Assembly (NCBI RefSeq): GCF_023856365.1 | Contig: NW_026042402.1 | Location: 62,001-126,000, forward strand | Reading direction: 5' to 3' | Source: Brienomyrus brachyistius | Lineage: Eukaryota; Chordata; Actinopteri; Osteoglossiformes; Mormyridae | Length of the DNA stretch: 64,000 nucleotides | Shown: in pieces, positions 45,048-59,206 of the stretch | How positions within the stretch are numbered: the stretch's first letter is position 1 | Layout: every line of letters begins with the position of its first letter | Translations under genes and position numbers: made by a program | The notes under the pieces: generated by a model | What the model was told of the DNA's origin: nothing | Databases searched by the model: none | Seen by the model: only the letters and a program-made list of their open reading frames with translations

Positions 45048-46776
45048 AAAATATATTTTATATATTTTATATATTTATATTATATTTATATTATATTTTA
45101 TATAATTTATATTATTTTATATTTCCTGTCTTAAAATGTAAGGGATACTGGAGCCTGGTTGCGGTGGTGGGATGGCTCACGGCGGGTGCCGGAAAATTTC
45201 CTTTATTTTCAAATCCAAACCTTGACAGGTATGCTGCTGTTCCAAATCATGGGTGCATGTTACAAGTGCGGAACATATTTTAACTTAGTACTAACTTAGC
45301 ATCATATTTGATCTGATTCGACTGAATATCCCAGGTTTCCATCTCTCATGCATCTGGTGTGACGTGTTTTCAGACTCTCAGGCTGGCGCCTGAGAAACGT
45401 CTCACTCCGGCCAGCTGACCAAAGTTGGTAACCTTGGTATTGTGTGTAGGAGATTCGGTATAACTATAATTTCGTTCTCCATTTGCATGCCCGAAGTGTC
45501 TTTAAGTGTTATGTAGTTTTGCCTGAAACGCAAAAATAAAACAAAGCAATTAAAGCCGATCAGTGGCTCAAATTGTGCTGTAGCGATTGAAGAACTTTTG
45601 TCGGAAGTTGGATTCGAACTTGGGATGCCTTACTTGGGAGAACAGAATACCAGAATAGAGTAGGTTAAGTCCAGCCTTGGCTTCCAAGCTGACGTTTTTC
45701 TACATATGTGCTTGTGTATCATGGACAGTAAGAGGGGGCAGGCAAGGAGAGAATTTCTCTCTTTGGGGATCAATAGAGTGTTGTTATTATAACGTCTAAA
45801 AAGTATGATGGTCTGTCGATAAATCAATAACAATATCAATGAAGTCAATGTTTATCTAAAGGAATCAGAATTCAGGAAAAGCCAGGGGCCGGACCGAGTG
45901 TAGGGGGCGTGGCCAGAGACAGCCTGCTGACTGTTCCAAATCATGGGTGCATGTTACAAGTCCGGAACATATTTTAACTTAGTACTAACTTAGCATCATA
46001 TTTGATCTGATTCGACTGAATATCCCAGGTTTCCATCTCTCATGCATCTGGTGTGACGTGTTTTCAGACTCTCAGGCTGGCGCAAAGAAATCTTACGGGA
46101 ATTGAACGTCTCACTCCGGTCAGCTGACCAAAGTTGGTAACCTTGGTATTGTGTGTAGGAGATTCGGTATAACTATAATTTCGTTCTCCATTTACATGCC
46201 CGTAGTGTCTTTAACCGGCTGCACAAACTGGATCCGCCTCCATTACGACACAACTTTGCCCTTATTGGCTTAAGAATTTAGTCACATACATGACGTATAT
46301 CTGCTATTTCTCCCGAGAAGCAGGTAAAGCAGTGGTAACTGCTTTGTAGTTAATTTACCTGGTAAAATTAAGTTTAAATAAATGATATAAATACTGTAAT
46401 AGTACTCGTGAGCTTTGTTTATTTGTTATTAGTTATTGTAATGTTGCGCTGCTTTATTTGTTTAATCGTCTAGTCTGTGGAGACATTCAAGTTAATCAAA
46501 TAAGAATTGCACTGTACACTGTACATGACCATAAAAACTTTGTATCCTTGAAATAAATGTTTTTGATCTTTTCCTTGGCAGTTATCTTTTTACACAGGGC
46601 CTCTATGTACACGATAGTTTTTTTTTTCACGACTAACAGTATGGATCAGGAGTTGGTTATTGTAAAAGAAGTAATGTGCATGCAGGTGATATTTGTATAG
46701 ATTTATCCACACCCTTGTAGCAGTGCTGCCATTGCAGTCAGATCTCGCAAACTAGGAGTATTAGTTGTCTTTATTT

Positions 46777-47445
46777 CTCTTTATTTCTTGACGCCAACCC
46801 TCTCCATTAATCCGGGCTTGGGACTGGCACCTACCTGAGCTGGCTTGCTCCCTTAAGTGGCTGGGTTAGGCTAAACTATATATATATATTTACCAAGACT
46901 ACAATAAAACATCTCGAAATGTGTAGTCTAGCAAAACGCAGTTTAAAGAAGGTAGCCTACCTGGCGAAATTGCAAACAAATTAAGGGCGTTAGGCAGCCT
47001 TTAGATCCTACCCATCATGCACTGCAGTTTTTTGCTAATTCCTCAAATGGAAAACTGTCCATCCATCCATCCATCCATTTTCCAAACCGCTTATCCTACT
47101 GGATCGCGGGGGGTCTGGAGCCTATCCCGGAAGCAATGGGCACGAGACAGGGAACAACTCAGGATGGCGGGCCAGCCCATCGCAGGGCACACTCACACAC
47201 TATTCACTCACGCATACACTCCTATGGGCAATTTAGCAACTCCAATTAGCCTCAGCATGTTTTTGGACTGTGGGGGAAACCAGAGTACCCGGAGGAAACC
47301 CCACGATGACATGGGTAGAACATGCAAACTCCACACACATGTGACCCAGGTGGAGACTCGAACCCGGGCCCTAGAGGTGTGAGGCAACAGTGCTAACCAC
47401 TGCACCACCATGCTGCCCCCTAAATGGAAAACCATTAAATACAAA
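46777..47445. repeat. Right arm of inverted paralogous pair with SINE, copy 2
   Basis: Same as 19090-19750. Confidence 0.65.
47056..47421 (-). mobile_element. tRNA-derived SINE, copy 2
   Basis: Same insertion and same aaatggaaaac duplicates (47045-47055 and 47422-47432). The tail has two more TGGA units than in copy 1. Confidence 0.9.
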
Positions 47446-48362
47446 AGGAAAACAAAAGTGCTGTAAGACTGTATACTTATGTGTATGTTAGTAAAGGCTG
47501 TAGCTGACACAACGGACCCCACTAATTAGAAAGGGGTAATTGTACACATGTGGCATCCAGTATGTTCTTCTATAACAGTTTTTAAAAAAAAAAAAAAACT
47601 CACATTACACAAATTGGCACTATCAAAACGAGGATTATGGGGAAAATGGGGACTGTGATGGAGATTACATACACGTAGGCATGGTATTTAGTTTTTTTTA
47701 ATCTGGTCACCTTCCAGAGTAATTGTAAACTAAAACCATCTTCACCCTATTTGATTCTTTATAAATGGACAATCAGTCGTGCAGTAAATGGGGGTATAGA
47801 GAGACACAGAGCTTGTCTAACAAGAAACCCTGGGAAGCTAACATTAATAGGGTGGGTATGGATAGCAAAACCATTGATACAGATTACAGATTTATATCTC
47901 ACCTGAACCCTGGCGGGCTCCGTGCCAATAGGGGTTGGGATTAGGGTTAGTTAACTTAAGTAGTAATATTGATGTGTATATTCTCCTATTCTCCAGTCAG
48001 TGAATCGTGAAACGTAATGTTAATATGTTTCTATACCTATATGTTCTGCTTAAAAACCCATAAAGGCAAGCACAGTGTTTAGACATTCTGTTACTTAGAC
48101 TAGTAAACACTAAGATCCTTCAGCTTTCAATTAACCTGACACAACAGTCTAAACAACAAATGTGTGCCATGTCATTTGTCATCTTTACATCTTGTATCCT
48201 TTATATGGTAATTGGATTTTCAAGGTGGAATTGCAGGTCGATCATTTTAAGGATCTAGATGTAAACCTCCCTGGTGTTGCTTTAATATTTTTTTTGCACA
48301 ATTTGCTTCACACACTTCCTCCAGCAGAGAAGCTTACAATACTACACCCCACCAAATGACTG

Positions 48363-48906
48363 GATGATGCCTTTTTATTTAAGGTCTGGCTGTGAGCCTC
48401 GATTACCGATACACTATCTTCAGGCTCCTGCCGGGATCAGTCAGTATGGTGGACCTTTGGAGGAATGGGTACAAAACCATCAGGAAAGTTTGCAGGTGCT
48501 TCAAGAGTATGTGAAGGCTTAGTTGGAGGAACAAGCCACACCACGAAATCGGAAACACAATGAGTTGGTTAATGATTAGGGGTTTGATGAAGGTCAGCTG
48601 GTGTGTTTGCGGAACCATGTTCGAGGTAAAATACAGGATCATTGGGATGCCTGTTTGTATATGGTAGTTCGGTGTCCCCAAGATCAGGGTGCAGTTTACT
48701 CTGCAACTCCAATGGAGGGGGACGGGGTTGTCCGTCAAGTTCACCGAACAGAGTTGCGTCCAGTACCACAGGGGGTTGTTATGTCAGGGGAAGATGTTCT
48801 GGTAATGTCTCCTGAGTCTGGGTTGCCCACAGGGGCAACAGAAATGGAATCGGATGAGGACTCTGTGATTTTACGGGGACAGGGCTGGTGGGAGGGGTCG
48901 CAATAG
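48363..48906 (+). pseudogene. Ty3/gypsy integrase relic, copy 2
   Basis: Same sequence and same two in-frame stops as at 20668-21211. Confidence 0.7.
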
Positions 48907-50089
48907 AGCATCCACAAGTAGGCCTCGTATAATGGAGGAGGTTATGTCCCCCCCGAGGTGTAGAGACCAGTTAAACGTTCGGTGAGGTCCACCACTGGTC
49001 ATCATACCAACCCTTATAAGTTACCACGGTCAGTGAATGATCGTTCGGTTGGGGAGGAAGACCAGTGGTTTGGGGATAGAATTCTTAGCTGTGATCGTTG
49101 GGTCATCAATTTCATTTTGGGGGATGGATTGTAGCCAGGCAATTATAGGCAGGTATAGGAACTGCAGTTCGGACTGGAGGCATAGCCGGGGCGAGATGGC
49201 TGTGCATGTTCCGATGGTAGGGCATATTGGCAAAGGAGCAGGCACGGGAAAGACAGGCAGGGTCCTGATAGATTTGGTGGAGCATCGGCGGGCATATTGA
49301 ATTTGCAGTGTAGCAGCCTTTCTGTTTGCTTGTTTCAGGGGTGAACAATCTTATCCGCAAAGGGCCGGTGTGTATGCAGGTTTTCGCTGCAACTCCCTAA
49401 TTAGATTTCTAATTAGAGGACTGATTAGCTGAAGAGTCCTCATACCTGGTTTTGAAGAGCTGACCTAAAGGTTACCCCAAAAACCTGTTTTTTTTTTGTT
49501 TGAATGGGGCAGTGAGTCATGGGGTAAACTACTGTTCTTTAGGGGTTTTCAAGGTGGAATTACGGGTCGATAATTTTAAGGATCAGGTTGTAAACCTCCC
49601 TGGTGTTGCTTTAATATGTTTTATCTGAGGTTGTATCGTGTATTATCAAGCCAGCCGGCTTAGTGGCCTCGGGAGCGGGGTTTAGTGGGAGCAGCTGGCT
49701 AGTTTTATTTTCTTTTTTGTTTGTGTCTTTTTCTTTGTTGTATGTATATTTTGGGTTCATTATTAGGCAGGCTGGGCCTTTTGGCACCTGTAGTCTGGGT
49801 GCTGGATTGCCCATAGGGGTCTTTTTTATTGCTGTGATTTGCTGTGTCATTCACTAGTGTGATTTGTGCTGGATGTGTTTTTAAGGTTGTGCTGTGGCGT
49901 GTACCTGAGCAAACTTTGGGCAACCTGTTCTCTTGTTGGCTTTATTGACAAAGGGTGGATTAGTCTAATTACGGCCTGCTACAAATAGCTGCATATAACG
50001 TATAAAAAAAATCACCTTATGGGTGCTCCGTAGGGTAGCAAGATCTTGAGTTTTTTTTACAGTACTCGGGTACGTTTTAAAATTTTCGA

Positions 50090-50218
50090 CCAATCAGCAA
50101 ACATTATTCTGACAGCATAGCTGGGAAACCAATGAAAAGTGAGTGCAACGTTCTAGAACTTGACTTCGGGTTGACGCTCCCTATAAAAGAGCTGGGTACT
50201 GCTTCAAGGCGTTCAGTT
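50090..50218 (+). promoter_or_regulatory. TATA/Inr promoter, copy 3
   Basis: All elements conserved relative to 743-871; TATA box at 50182-50187. Confidence 0.55.
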
Positions 50219-50280
50219 GGCGCTACCTCCTGATAGAGTAGCACTGTACGGCTCTTGTTCCGTAAAACAACATCAAAAGG

Positions 50281-50569
50281 ATGAAAAAAAAAACAATATT
50301 TAAAGAAGACGAAAAAAATCAATTTTTAAAGAAGACGAAAAAAACATCGTCTAAAAAAATAAGCCAAAAAAATAATATCCGAAGAAGGAAAAACATGCAA
50401 AGTAAAAAAAAACAAACAAAAATAAAAAACAATATCCAAAGAAGAAGGAAAAAAACATCCAAAGGGAGAAAAGAAGAACTGAAGGGCCAACGAGGTAGGA
50501 GGAAATACAAATTTCGTTTCAGCACCGTTGGAGTGCCAAGCCGTGAAAAGCATTTGGCCAGAAGACAAG
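50281..50569 (+). CDS. Lysine/arginine-rich first exon, copy 3
   Basis: Same peptide as copy 1 and same donor. Confidence 0.35.
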
Positions 50570-51787
50570 GTAAGTGTTGTATCTGTTATTTTAAAACAGC
50601 GCTTTTCAAAATGCTGCTTTATAATCGTTTGAGATCGTTAGCCAGTGTGACAGCTGAAGGCTTTTTGAGTTTACCAACATAAAGTTTTATTTCTGTATTA
50701 GGACATTGTCAGGAACAATGATGTGTTCATCGCTATGATGTGGTCAAAAAGCGATGCATTGAATCTTAGAAACATTTGTGATTTTTCAAACGATGCTTTT
50801 CCTTTTATTTAATCAGTAAAATTTCCATCGGTTTTATATAGTGCCCCTTGAAATATGTCTTTAGCTCATTTTCCGGGCATTTTACTAGAATGCATCCTGA
50901 GAAATACACAAGCTCTGCTGCATTTCCGTGCCTCGATGTTTAGTGCCGAGTATAATTGTTGCAGTTGCCTTTTATATATTCCATGAGACCTGTTGGTACC
51001 AAGAGAAGTGTGAGACTGTCAGGGTGAATTTATCATACAATCGCACGCATAAATACCTGAGGGTTGCCAGTCCTTTTGCGTTGTTACAGGAGGACTAGAG
51101 CTGACGAGTGTGTTTCTACACACTATCAAGGGCATTGTAGTACAGTTTTCTCAGGTGGGAGAATGCTGCCGATCTCCTATTTGACAATACAGCCCTTGAT
51201 ATATTAGAATATTACAGAACTAGAAGCCTTTTGCAAGGAAGAATGTGAGAAAATCCCAAGTACAAGAACTGAAAGCCTTTCAGCTGGCTATAAGAAGCGC
51301 TTGTAAGCTGTGATATCTGGCAGAGGAGGTGTTACTAAGTACTGATTACGTAGGGTGCCCAAACTTTTGCAGAGTGCCATAATAATGTTTTTATTTTGTA
51401 ATTTTGTTCAATTTATGGCATAAAAAGTAACTATTCATCAATGTTTGCTGAAAATATTGTGTATTTTTCCCCCAGTTCCTAAAGAGACTGTATTAACTGA
51501 TATTGTTGCTTTTGTAATTGAAAAGATGTTATTTGTCAAGGGGTGCCAAACCTTTGCATAAGACTGTACACAGTGTGTGTATGTGTTTATGTGAGTGTGT
51601 GTCTGTGTGTGTGTGTGTATATATATATATGTGTGTGTGTGTATATATTTCTGTATATGCATGTGTATATATATATTTATATATAGTTCACACACATTCA
51701 AACTTATTTGAATACACATTCAAAATTATTTTTATTATTATTATTTTCGTTTTTTTTTTTTTTTGTGTTTTAAAATTTTTTCTTTTT

Positions 51788-52627
51788 GCAATGGAAATAA
51801 AAATAAAGCAGTCCTCCGTAGAGGAGGGGTGGTGGAGGGAATATATATATATATATACATATATATAAAATAATTGTCACACAACTGGGGTGACATGCCT
51901 TTCCTGCTCACCCAATTTTAGTGCACTTTAGTTATGCATAATGACCTTCTAGTCTCGATACACCCATATATATATATGTATATATATATATAGTTTTTTT
52001 TGTTTTTTTTTTTGCAATAGACAATAAAAATAACGCAGTTCTCCATAAAGGAGGGATGGTGGATGGAATATATATATACATATATATAAAATAATTGTCA
52101 CACAACCTGGGTGACATGCCTTGCCTGCTCACCCAGTTTTAGTGCACCTTAGTTATTCATAATGACCATCTAGTCTCGATACACCCATAAATATATATGT
52201 ATATATATATAGTTTTTTTTGTTTTTTTTTTTGCAATAGACAATAAAAATAACGCAGTTCTCCATAAAGGAGGGATGGTGGATGGAATATATATATACAT
52301 ATATATAAAATAATTGTCACACAACTTGGGTGACATGCCTTGCCTGCTCACCCAATTTTAGTGCAACTTAGTTATCCATAATGACCAACTAGTCTCGATA
52401 CACCCATATATATATATATATGTACATATATATATAGTTTTTTTATTAGCAATAGAAAAGAAAAATAACGCAGTTCTCCGTAAAGGAGGGATGGTGGATG
52501 GAATATATATATATATATATACATTTATATAAAATAATTGTCACACAACCTGGGTGACATGCCTTGCCTGCTCACCCAATTTTAGTGCACCTTAGTTATC
52601 CATACTGACCATCTAGTCTCGACACAC

Positions 52628-52674
<47 letters not shown>

Positions 52675-52978
52675 GATATTTTTTCTTTTTCTTGTGTTTT
52701 TTTTTCGCAATGGATATTAAAAATAAAGCAGTCCTCCGTAAAGGAGGGGTGGTGGAGGGAATATATATATACATATATATATAAAATAATTGTCACACAA
52801 CCTGGGTGACATGCCTTGCCTGCTCACCCAATTTTAGTGCAACTTAGTTATCCATAATGACCAACTAGTCTCGATACACCCATATATATATATATATATA
52901 TGTACATATATATAGTTTTTTTATTAGCAATAGAAAAGAAAAATAACGCAGTTCTCCGTAAAGGAGGGATGGTGGATG

Positions 52979-53028
<50 letters not shown>

Positions 53029-53131
53029 TTATATAAAATAATTGTCACACAACCTGGGTGACATGCCTTGCCTGCTCACCCAATTTTAGTGCACTTTAGT
53101 TATCCATACTGACCATCTAGTCTCGACACAC

Positions 53132-53188
<57 letters not shown>

Positions 53189-53490
53189 GATATTTTTTCT
53201 TTTTCTTGTGTTTTTTTTTCGCAATGGATATTAAAAATAAAGCAGTCCTCCGTAAAGGAGGGGTGGTGGAGGGAATATATATATACATATATATATAAAA
53301 TAATTGTCACACAACCTGGGTGACATGCCTTGCCTGCTCACCCAATTTTAGTGCAACTTAGTTATCCATAATGACCAACTAGTCTCGATACACCCATATA
53401 TATATATATATATGTACATATATATAGTTTTTTTATTAGCAATAGAAAAGAAAAATAACGCAGTTCTCCGTAAAGGAGGGATGGTGGATG

Positions 53491-53542
<52 letters not shown>

Positions 53543-53645
53543 TTATATAAAATAATTGTCACACAACCTGGGTGACATGCCTTGCCTGCTCACCCAATTT
53601 TAGTGCACTTTAGTTATCCATACTGACCATCTAGTCTCGACACAC

Positions 53646-53694
<49 letters not shown>

Positions 53695-54114
53695 GATATT
53701 TTTTCTTTTTCTTGTGTTTTTTTTTCGCAATGGATATTAAAAATAAAGCAGTCCTCCGTAAAGGAGGGATGGTGGATGGAATATATATATAAAATAATTG
53801 TCACACAACCGGGGTGACATGCCTTGCCTGCTCACCCAATTTTAGTGCACCTTAGTTATTCATAATGACCATCTAGTCTCGATACACCCATAAATATATA
53901 TGTATATATATATAGTTTTTTTATTAGCAATAGAAAAGAAAAATAACGCAGTTCTCCGTAAAGGAGGGATGGTGGATGGAATATATATATATATATATAC
54001 ATTTATATAAAATAATTGTCACACAACCTGGGTGACATGCCTTGCCTGCTCACCCAATTTTAGTGCACTTTAGTTATCCATAATGACCATCTAGTCTCGA
54101 TACACCCATGAATA

Positions 54115-54169
<55 letters not shown>

Positions 54170-54356
54170 TTTCTGTTTTTTTTTTGCAATAGACAATAAA
54201 AATAACGCAGTTCTCCGTAAAGGAGGGATGGTGGATGGAATATGTATATGCATATATATAAAATAATTGTCACACAACCTGGGTGACATGCCTTGCCTGC
54301 TCACCCAATTTTAGTGCACCTCAGTTATCCATACTGACCATCTAGTCTCGACACAC

Positions 54357-54403
<47 letters not shown>

Positions 54404-55345
54404 GATATTTTTTCTTTTTCTTGTGTTTTTTTTTCGCAATGGATATTAAAAATAAAGCAGTCCTCCGTAAAGGAGGGGTGGTGGAGGGAATATATATATA
54501 CATTTATATTTAATAATTGTCACACAACTGGGGAGACATGCCTTGCCTGCTCACCCAATTTTAGTGCACCTTAGTTATCCATAATGACCAACTAGTCTCG
54601 ATACACCCATAAATATATATATATATATGTACATATATATAGTTTTTTTATTAGCAATAGAAAAGAAAAATAACGCAGTTCTCCGTAAAGGAGGGATGGT
54701 GGATGGAATATATACATACATATATATAAAATAATTGTCACACAACCTGGGTGACATGCCTTGCCTGCTCACCCAATTTTAGTGCAACTTAGTTATCCAT
54801 AATGACCAACTAGTCTCGATACACCCATAAATATATATGTATATATATAGTTTTTTTTTTTTCGCAATGGACAATAAAAATAACGCAGTTCTCCGTAAAG
54901 GAGGGATGGTGGATGGAATATATATATAAAATAATTGTCACACAACCGGGGTGACATGCCTTGCCTGCTCACCCAATTTTAGTGCACCTTAGTTATTCAT
55001 AATGACCATCTAGTCTCGATACACCCATAAATATATATGTATATATATGTATTGTTTTTTTTTTTTTTTTTTTTTGCAATAGACAATAAAAATAGCGCAG
55101 TTCTCCATAAAGGAGGGATGGTGGATGGAATATATATATACATATATATAAAATAATTGTCACACAACCTGGGTGACATGCCTTGCCTGCTCACCCAATT
55201 TTAGTGCAACTTAGTTATCCATAATGACCAACTAGTCTCGATACACCCATATATATATATATATATATGTACATATATATAGTTTTTTTATTAGCAATAG
55301 AAAAGAAAAATAACACAGTTCTCCGTAAAGGAGGGATGGTGGATG

Positions 55346-55405
<60 letters not shown>

Positions 55406-55510
55406 TTATATAAAATAATTGTCACACAACCTGGGTGACATGCCTTGACTGCTCACCCAATTTTAGTGCACTTTAGTTATCCATACTGACCATCTAGTCT
55501 CGACACACCC

Positions 55511-55549
<39 letters not shown>

Positions 55550-55833
55550 GATATTTTTTCTTTTTCTTGTGTTTTTTTTTCGCAATGGATATTAAAAATA
55601 AAGCAGTCCTCCGTAAAGGAGGGATGGTGGATGGAATATATATATAAAATAATTGTCACACAACCGGGGTGACATGCCTTGCCTGCTCACCCAATTTTAG
55701 TGCACCTTAGTTATTCATAATGACCATCTAGTCTCGATACACCCATAAATATATATGTATATATATATAGTTTTTTTATTAGCAATAAAAAAGAAAAATA
55801 ACGCAGTTCTCCGTAAAGGAGGGATGGTGGATG

Positions 55834-55877
<44 letters not shown>

Positions 55878-55989
55878 TTATATAAAATAATTGTCACACA
55901 ACCTGGGTGACATGCCTTGCCTGCTCACCCAATTTTAGTGCACTTTAGTTATCCAGAATGACCATCTAGTCTCGATACACCCATGAATA

Positions 55990-56052
<63 letters not shown>

Positions 56053-56239
56053 TTTCTGTTTTTTTTTTGCAATAGACAATAAAAATAACGCAGTTCTCCA
56101 TAAAGGAGGGATGGTGGATGGAATATGTATATGCATATATATAAAATAATTGTCACACAACCTGGGTGACATGCCTTGCCTGCTCACCCAATTTTAGTGC
56201 ACCTTAGTTATCCATACTGACCATCTAGTCTCGATACAC

Positions 56240-56310
<71 letters not shown>

Positions 56311-56519
56311 CATATATATAGTTTTTTTATTAGCAATAGAAAAGAAAAATAACGCAGTTCTCCGTAAAGGAGGGATGGTGGATGGAATATATATATATAT
56401 ATATACATTTATATAAAATAATTGTCACACAACCTGGGTGACATGCCTTGCCTGCTCACCCAGTTTTAGTGCACCTTAGTTATCCATAATGACATCTAGT
56501 CTCGATACACCCATAAATA

Positions 56520-56560
<41 letters not shown>

Positions 56561-56765
56561 TTTTTATTTTTTCGTAATGGACAATAAAAATAACGCAGTT
56601 CTCTGTAAAGGAGGGATGGTGGATGGAATATATATATACATATATACATTTATATAAAATAATTGTCACACAACCTGGGTGACATGCCTTGCCTGCTGAC
56701 CCAGTTTTAGTGCACCTTAGTTATCCATACTGACCATCTAGTCTCGATACACCCATAAATATATA
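51788..56765. repeat. Hairpin-bearing minisatellite, 21 units (copy 3)
   Basis: Twenty-one units in the same subtype order as copy 2. The differences are mostly TA tract lengths (for example, one tract near 53493 is much shorter than its counterpart near 25793). Confidence 0.93.
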
Positions 56766-57937
56766 TACTGAACAAAAATATAAACGCAACACTCTTGTTT
56801 CTGCTCCCATTTTTCATGAGATGGACTTAAAGACCTACAATTCATTCCAGATACACAATATTACCATTTCTCTCAAACATTTCTCACAAATCAGTCTAAA
56901 TGTGTGATAGTGAGCACTTCTGCTTTGCTGAGATAATCCATCCCACCTCACAGGTGTGCCACATCAAGATGCTGATCTGACATCATGGGGTAGTGCACAG
57001 GTGTACCTTATACTGCCCACAATAAATGGCCACCCTGGAATGTGCAGTTTTTTGCTTTATTGGGGGGTCTGGGGACTCAGAACCGGTCAGTATCTGGTGT
57101 GACCACCATTTGCCTCATACAATGCAACACATCTTCTTCGCATAGAGTTTATCAGATTGTCAATTGTGGCCTGTGGAATGTTGGTCCACTCCTCTTCAAT
57201 GGCTGTGCGAAGTTGTTGGATATTAGTGGGGAACTGGTACACGCTGTCGTATACGCCGGTCAAGCACATCCCAAACATGCTCAACGGGTGACATGTCCGG
57301 TGAGTATGCTGGCCATGCAAGAACTGGGACATTTTCAGCTTCCAAGAACTGTGTACAGATCCTTGCAACATGGGGCCGTGCATCATCTGTCTGAGTGGCT
57401 GGTCTCAGACGATCTTGGAGGTGAACCTGCTGGATGTGGAGGTCCTGGGCTGGTGTGGTTACACGTGGTCTGCGGTTGTGAGGCCGGTTGGATGTACTGC
57501 CATATTCTCTGAAACGCCTTTGGAGACGGCTTATGGTTGAGAAATGAACATTCAATGCACGAGCAACAGATCTGGTTGACATTCCTGCTGTCAGCATGCC
57601 AATTGCACGCTCCCTCAATGCTTGTGGCATCTGTGGCATTTTGCTGTGAGACAAAACTGCACATTCCAGGGTGGCCTTTTATTGTGGGCAGTATAAGGTA
57701 CACCTGTGCACTACCCATGATGTCAGATCAGCATCTTGATGTGGCACACCTGTGAGGTGGGATGGATTATCTCAGCAAAGCAGAAGTGCTCACTATCACA
57801 CATTTAGACTGATTTGTGAGAAATGTTTGAGAGAAATGGTAATATTGTGTATCTGGAATGAATTGTAGATCTTTAAGTCCATCTCATGAAAAATGGGAGC
57901 AAAAACAAAAGTGTTGCGTTTATATTTTTGTTCAGTG
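56766..57937 (-). mobile_element. Tc1-type transposon, copy 3
   Basis: It is 1,172 bp, three bases longer than the other copies through one-base insertions in G runs (near 56990, 57065 and 57231). Confidence 0.86.
57087..57654 (-). pseudogene. Internally deleted Tc1 transposase, frameshifted in copy 3
   Basis: An extra G near 57231 breaks the frame that is open in copies 1 and 2. The N-terminal 141 or so residues through RQRVPVP are kept. A homopolymer length error in the sequence is as likely as a real mutation. Confidence 0.8.
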
Positions 57938-59206
57938 TATGTATATGTATACATATAGTTTTTTTTGTGTTTGTGAAAACGGGTCTTTAATCGGGGAAAC
58001 GGAGCGGGTAGAGCAGGACGGAACGCAGGCATTGACAAACTACAATGACGGACAGGGCAAACAGGTAAGACCAGGACTTAAAATAGGTCATGACTAATCA
58101 AAGTAATCGGGCAAAGCAGGAGACGATCAGGAAGCACACGTGGGTAATCAGGGGGCGTGGCACACACGAGGAGCGGACAAGCCGGGCATATATGTATATC
58201 TATATAAAACCTCATTAATGAGGGACAGGGAACAGAACGGACAGACAGAACTGGCACAGGGGAAGGAGCCAGGACAAGACTTGACATAAGACAGGAAAGG
58301 CAGAGAAACAGATCAGAAAGGGGGACACGGAGGGAACAGGCAGGACAAAAGGACCGGGAGTGAACGAAGGGAACATCGGGGAAAGAGGAGCAGAAGCCAG
58401 AGGGACGAGGGACAAAGAGAGGAGGGACAGAGACAGGAGGAACAAAGCGAGGGGGAGCAGAGGCAGGAGGGACAAAGACGGGAGGCCAGGGAGAGAAGGA
58501 GGGGGAACCAAGAGGAGCCCGAGGGAGACCCAGCGGGCGACGGGAGGCAGCCGGAAGGGCTGCAGGCGGGCCGGGAGGCCGGAGCCGGAGGGGCCGAGGA
58601 GACGGGGTGAGGGACAGACGCAGGGACGAAGGAGGGAGTCGGAGGGGAGACCAGGGAAGGGGGACGAAGGAGCTGGAAGGGACCCTGGCGAGGGCAAGGA
58701 GAGAGGGGGAGCCGCAGCAGACGGCGACGTCCTCCGACACGCCAGAGCGGGAGGACCAGCAGGCGAATGAGGAGCCGCCGTCGGGGGGCCCGCAGGCAAC
58801 CGATAAGACGCCGGAGGAGGGACCGAGGCAGGGCGACGAGGCCGCGGAGGGGGACCCGCAGACGACAGCCGACCCGAGGGCCAGGACCCGCAGGTGCCGA
58901 CCAAGCCCCTAGCGCCGGCGAGGGAGGGCGAGCCAGGGGGCTGGGCGGGTGGGACCCCAGCCGTGCGTCTGTGTCCTCTCCCCTTATGGGACACAGACAT
59001 AAGGACCTGCGGCCGGGGTCGGGCTCGTCGGGGTGAGGGTACCAGAGTCACAGGGGGAGAAGGGACTGGAGTGGGGCCAGGGACTGAGCTGCAGGCTGCA
59101 GAGGGGGCGCCTGCCCGGGAGCTGCAGGCAGGGAAAGCGCCTCGGACGTGGGCGCGGTAGCTGCAGGCAGCGGAGACGGCTGCTCGGGCTCTGGGGCCGC
59201 AGGGGG
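57938..59206 (-). mobile_element. GC-rich retroelement fragment, copy 3
   Basis: Matches copies 1 and 2 but with several one-base changes in G or C runs, so the 360-codon proline-rich frame is split between frames here. Confidence 0.5.

Larger units (their letters stand above)
41962..46213. repeat. ~1.06-kb tandem unit cluster, full form (copy 2)
   Basis: Unit starts (atactggag) lie at 41963, about 44082 and about 45145, and partial units at about 43630 and 45926. A short triplicated tRNA-like block (42858-43218) and a 411-bp sequence absent from copy 1 (43219-43629) interrupt the cluster. Copy 1 corresponds to this cluster with 42858-44976 removed, which is a recombination between the first and fifth tRNA-like sequences. 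Confidence 0.85.
21653..49347. repeat. Tandem segmental duplication, copy 2 (complete)
   Basis: This is the only complete unit of the long form in the window (27,695 bp). It contains every element seen in copy 1 in the same order and orientation, plus 16 more minisatellite units and about two more tRNA-like units. Outside simple repeats only scattered single-base differences from copy 1 were noticed, for example one asparagine to tyrosine change in the lysine-rich exon. Confidence 0.95.
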
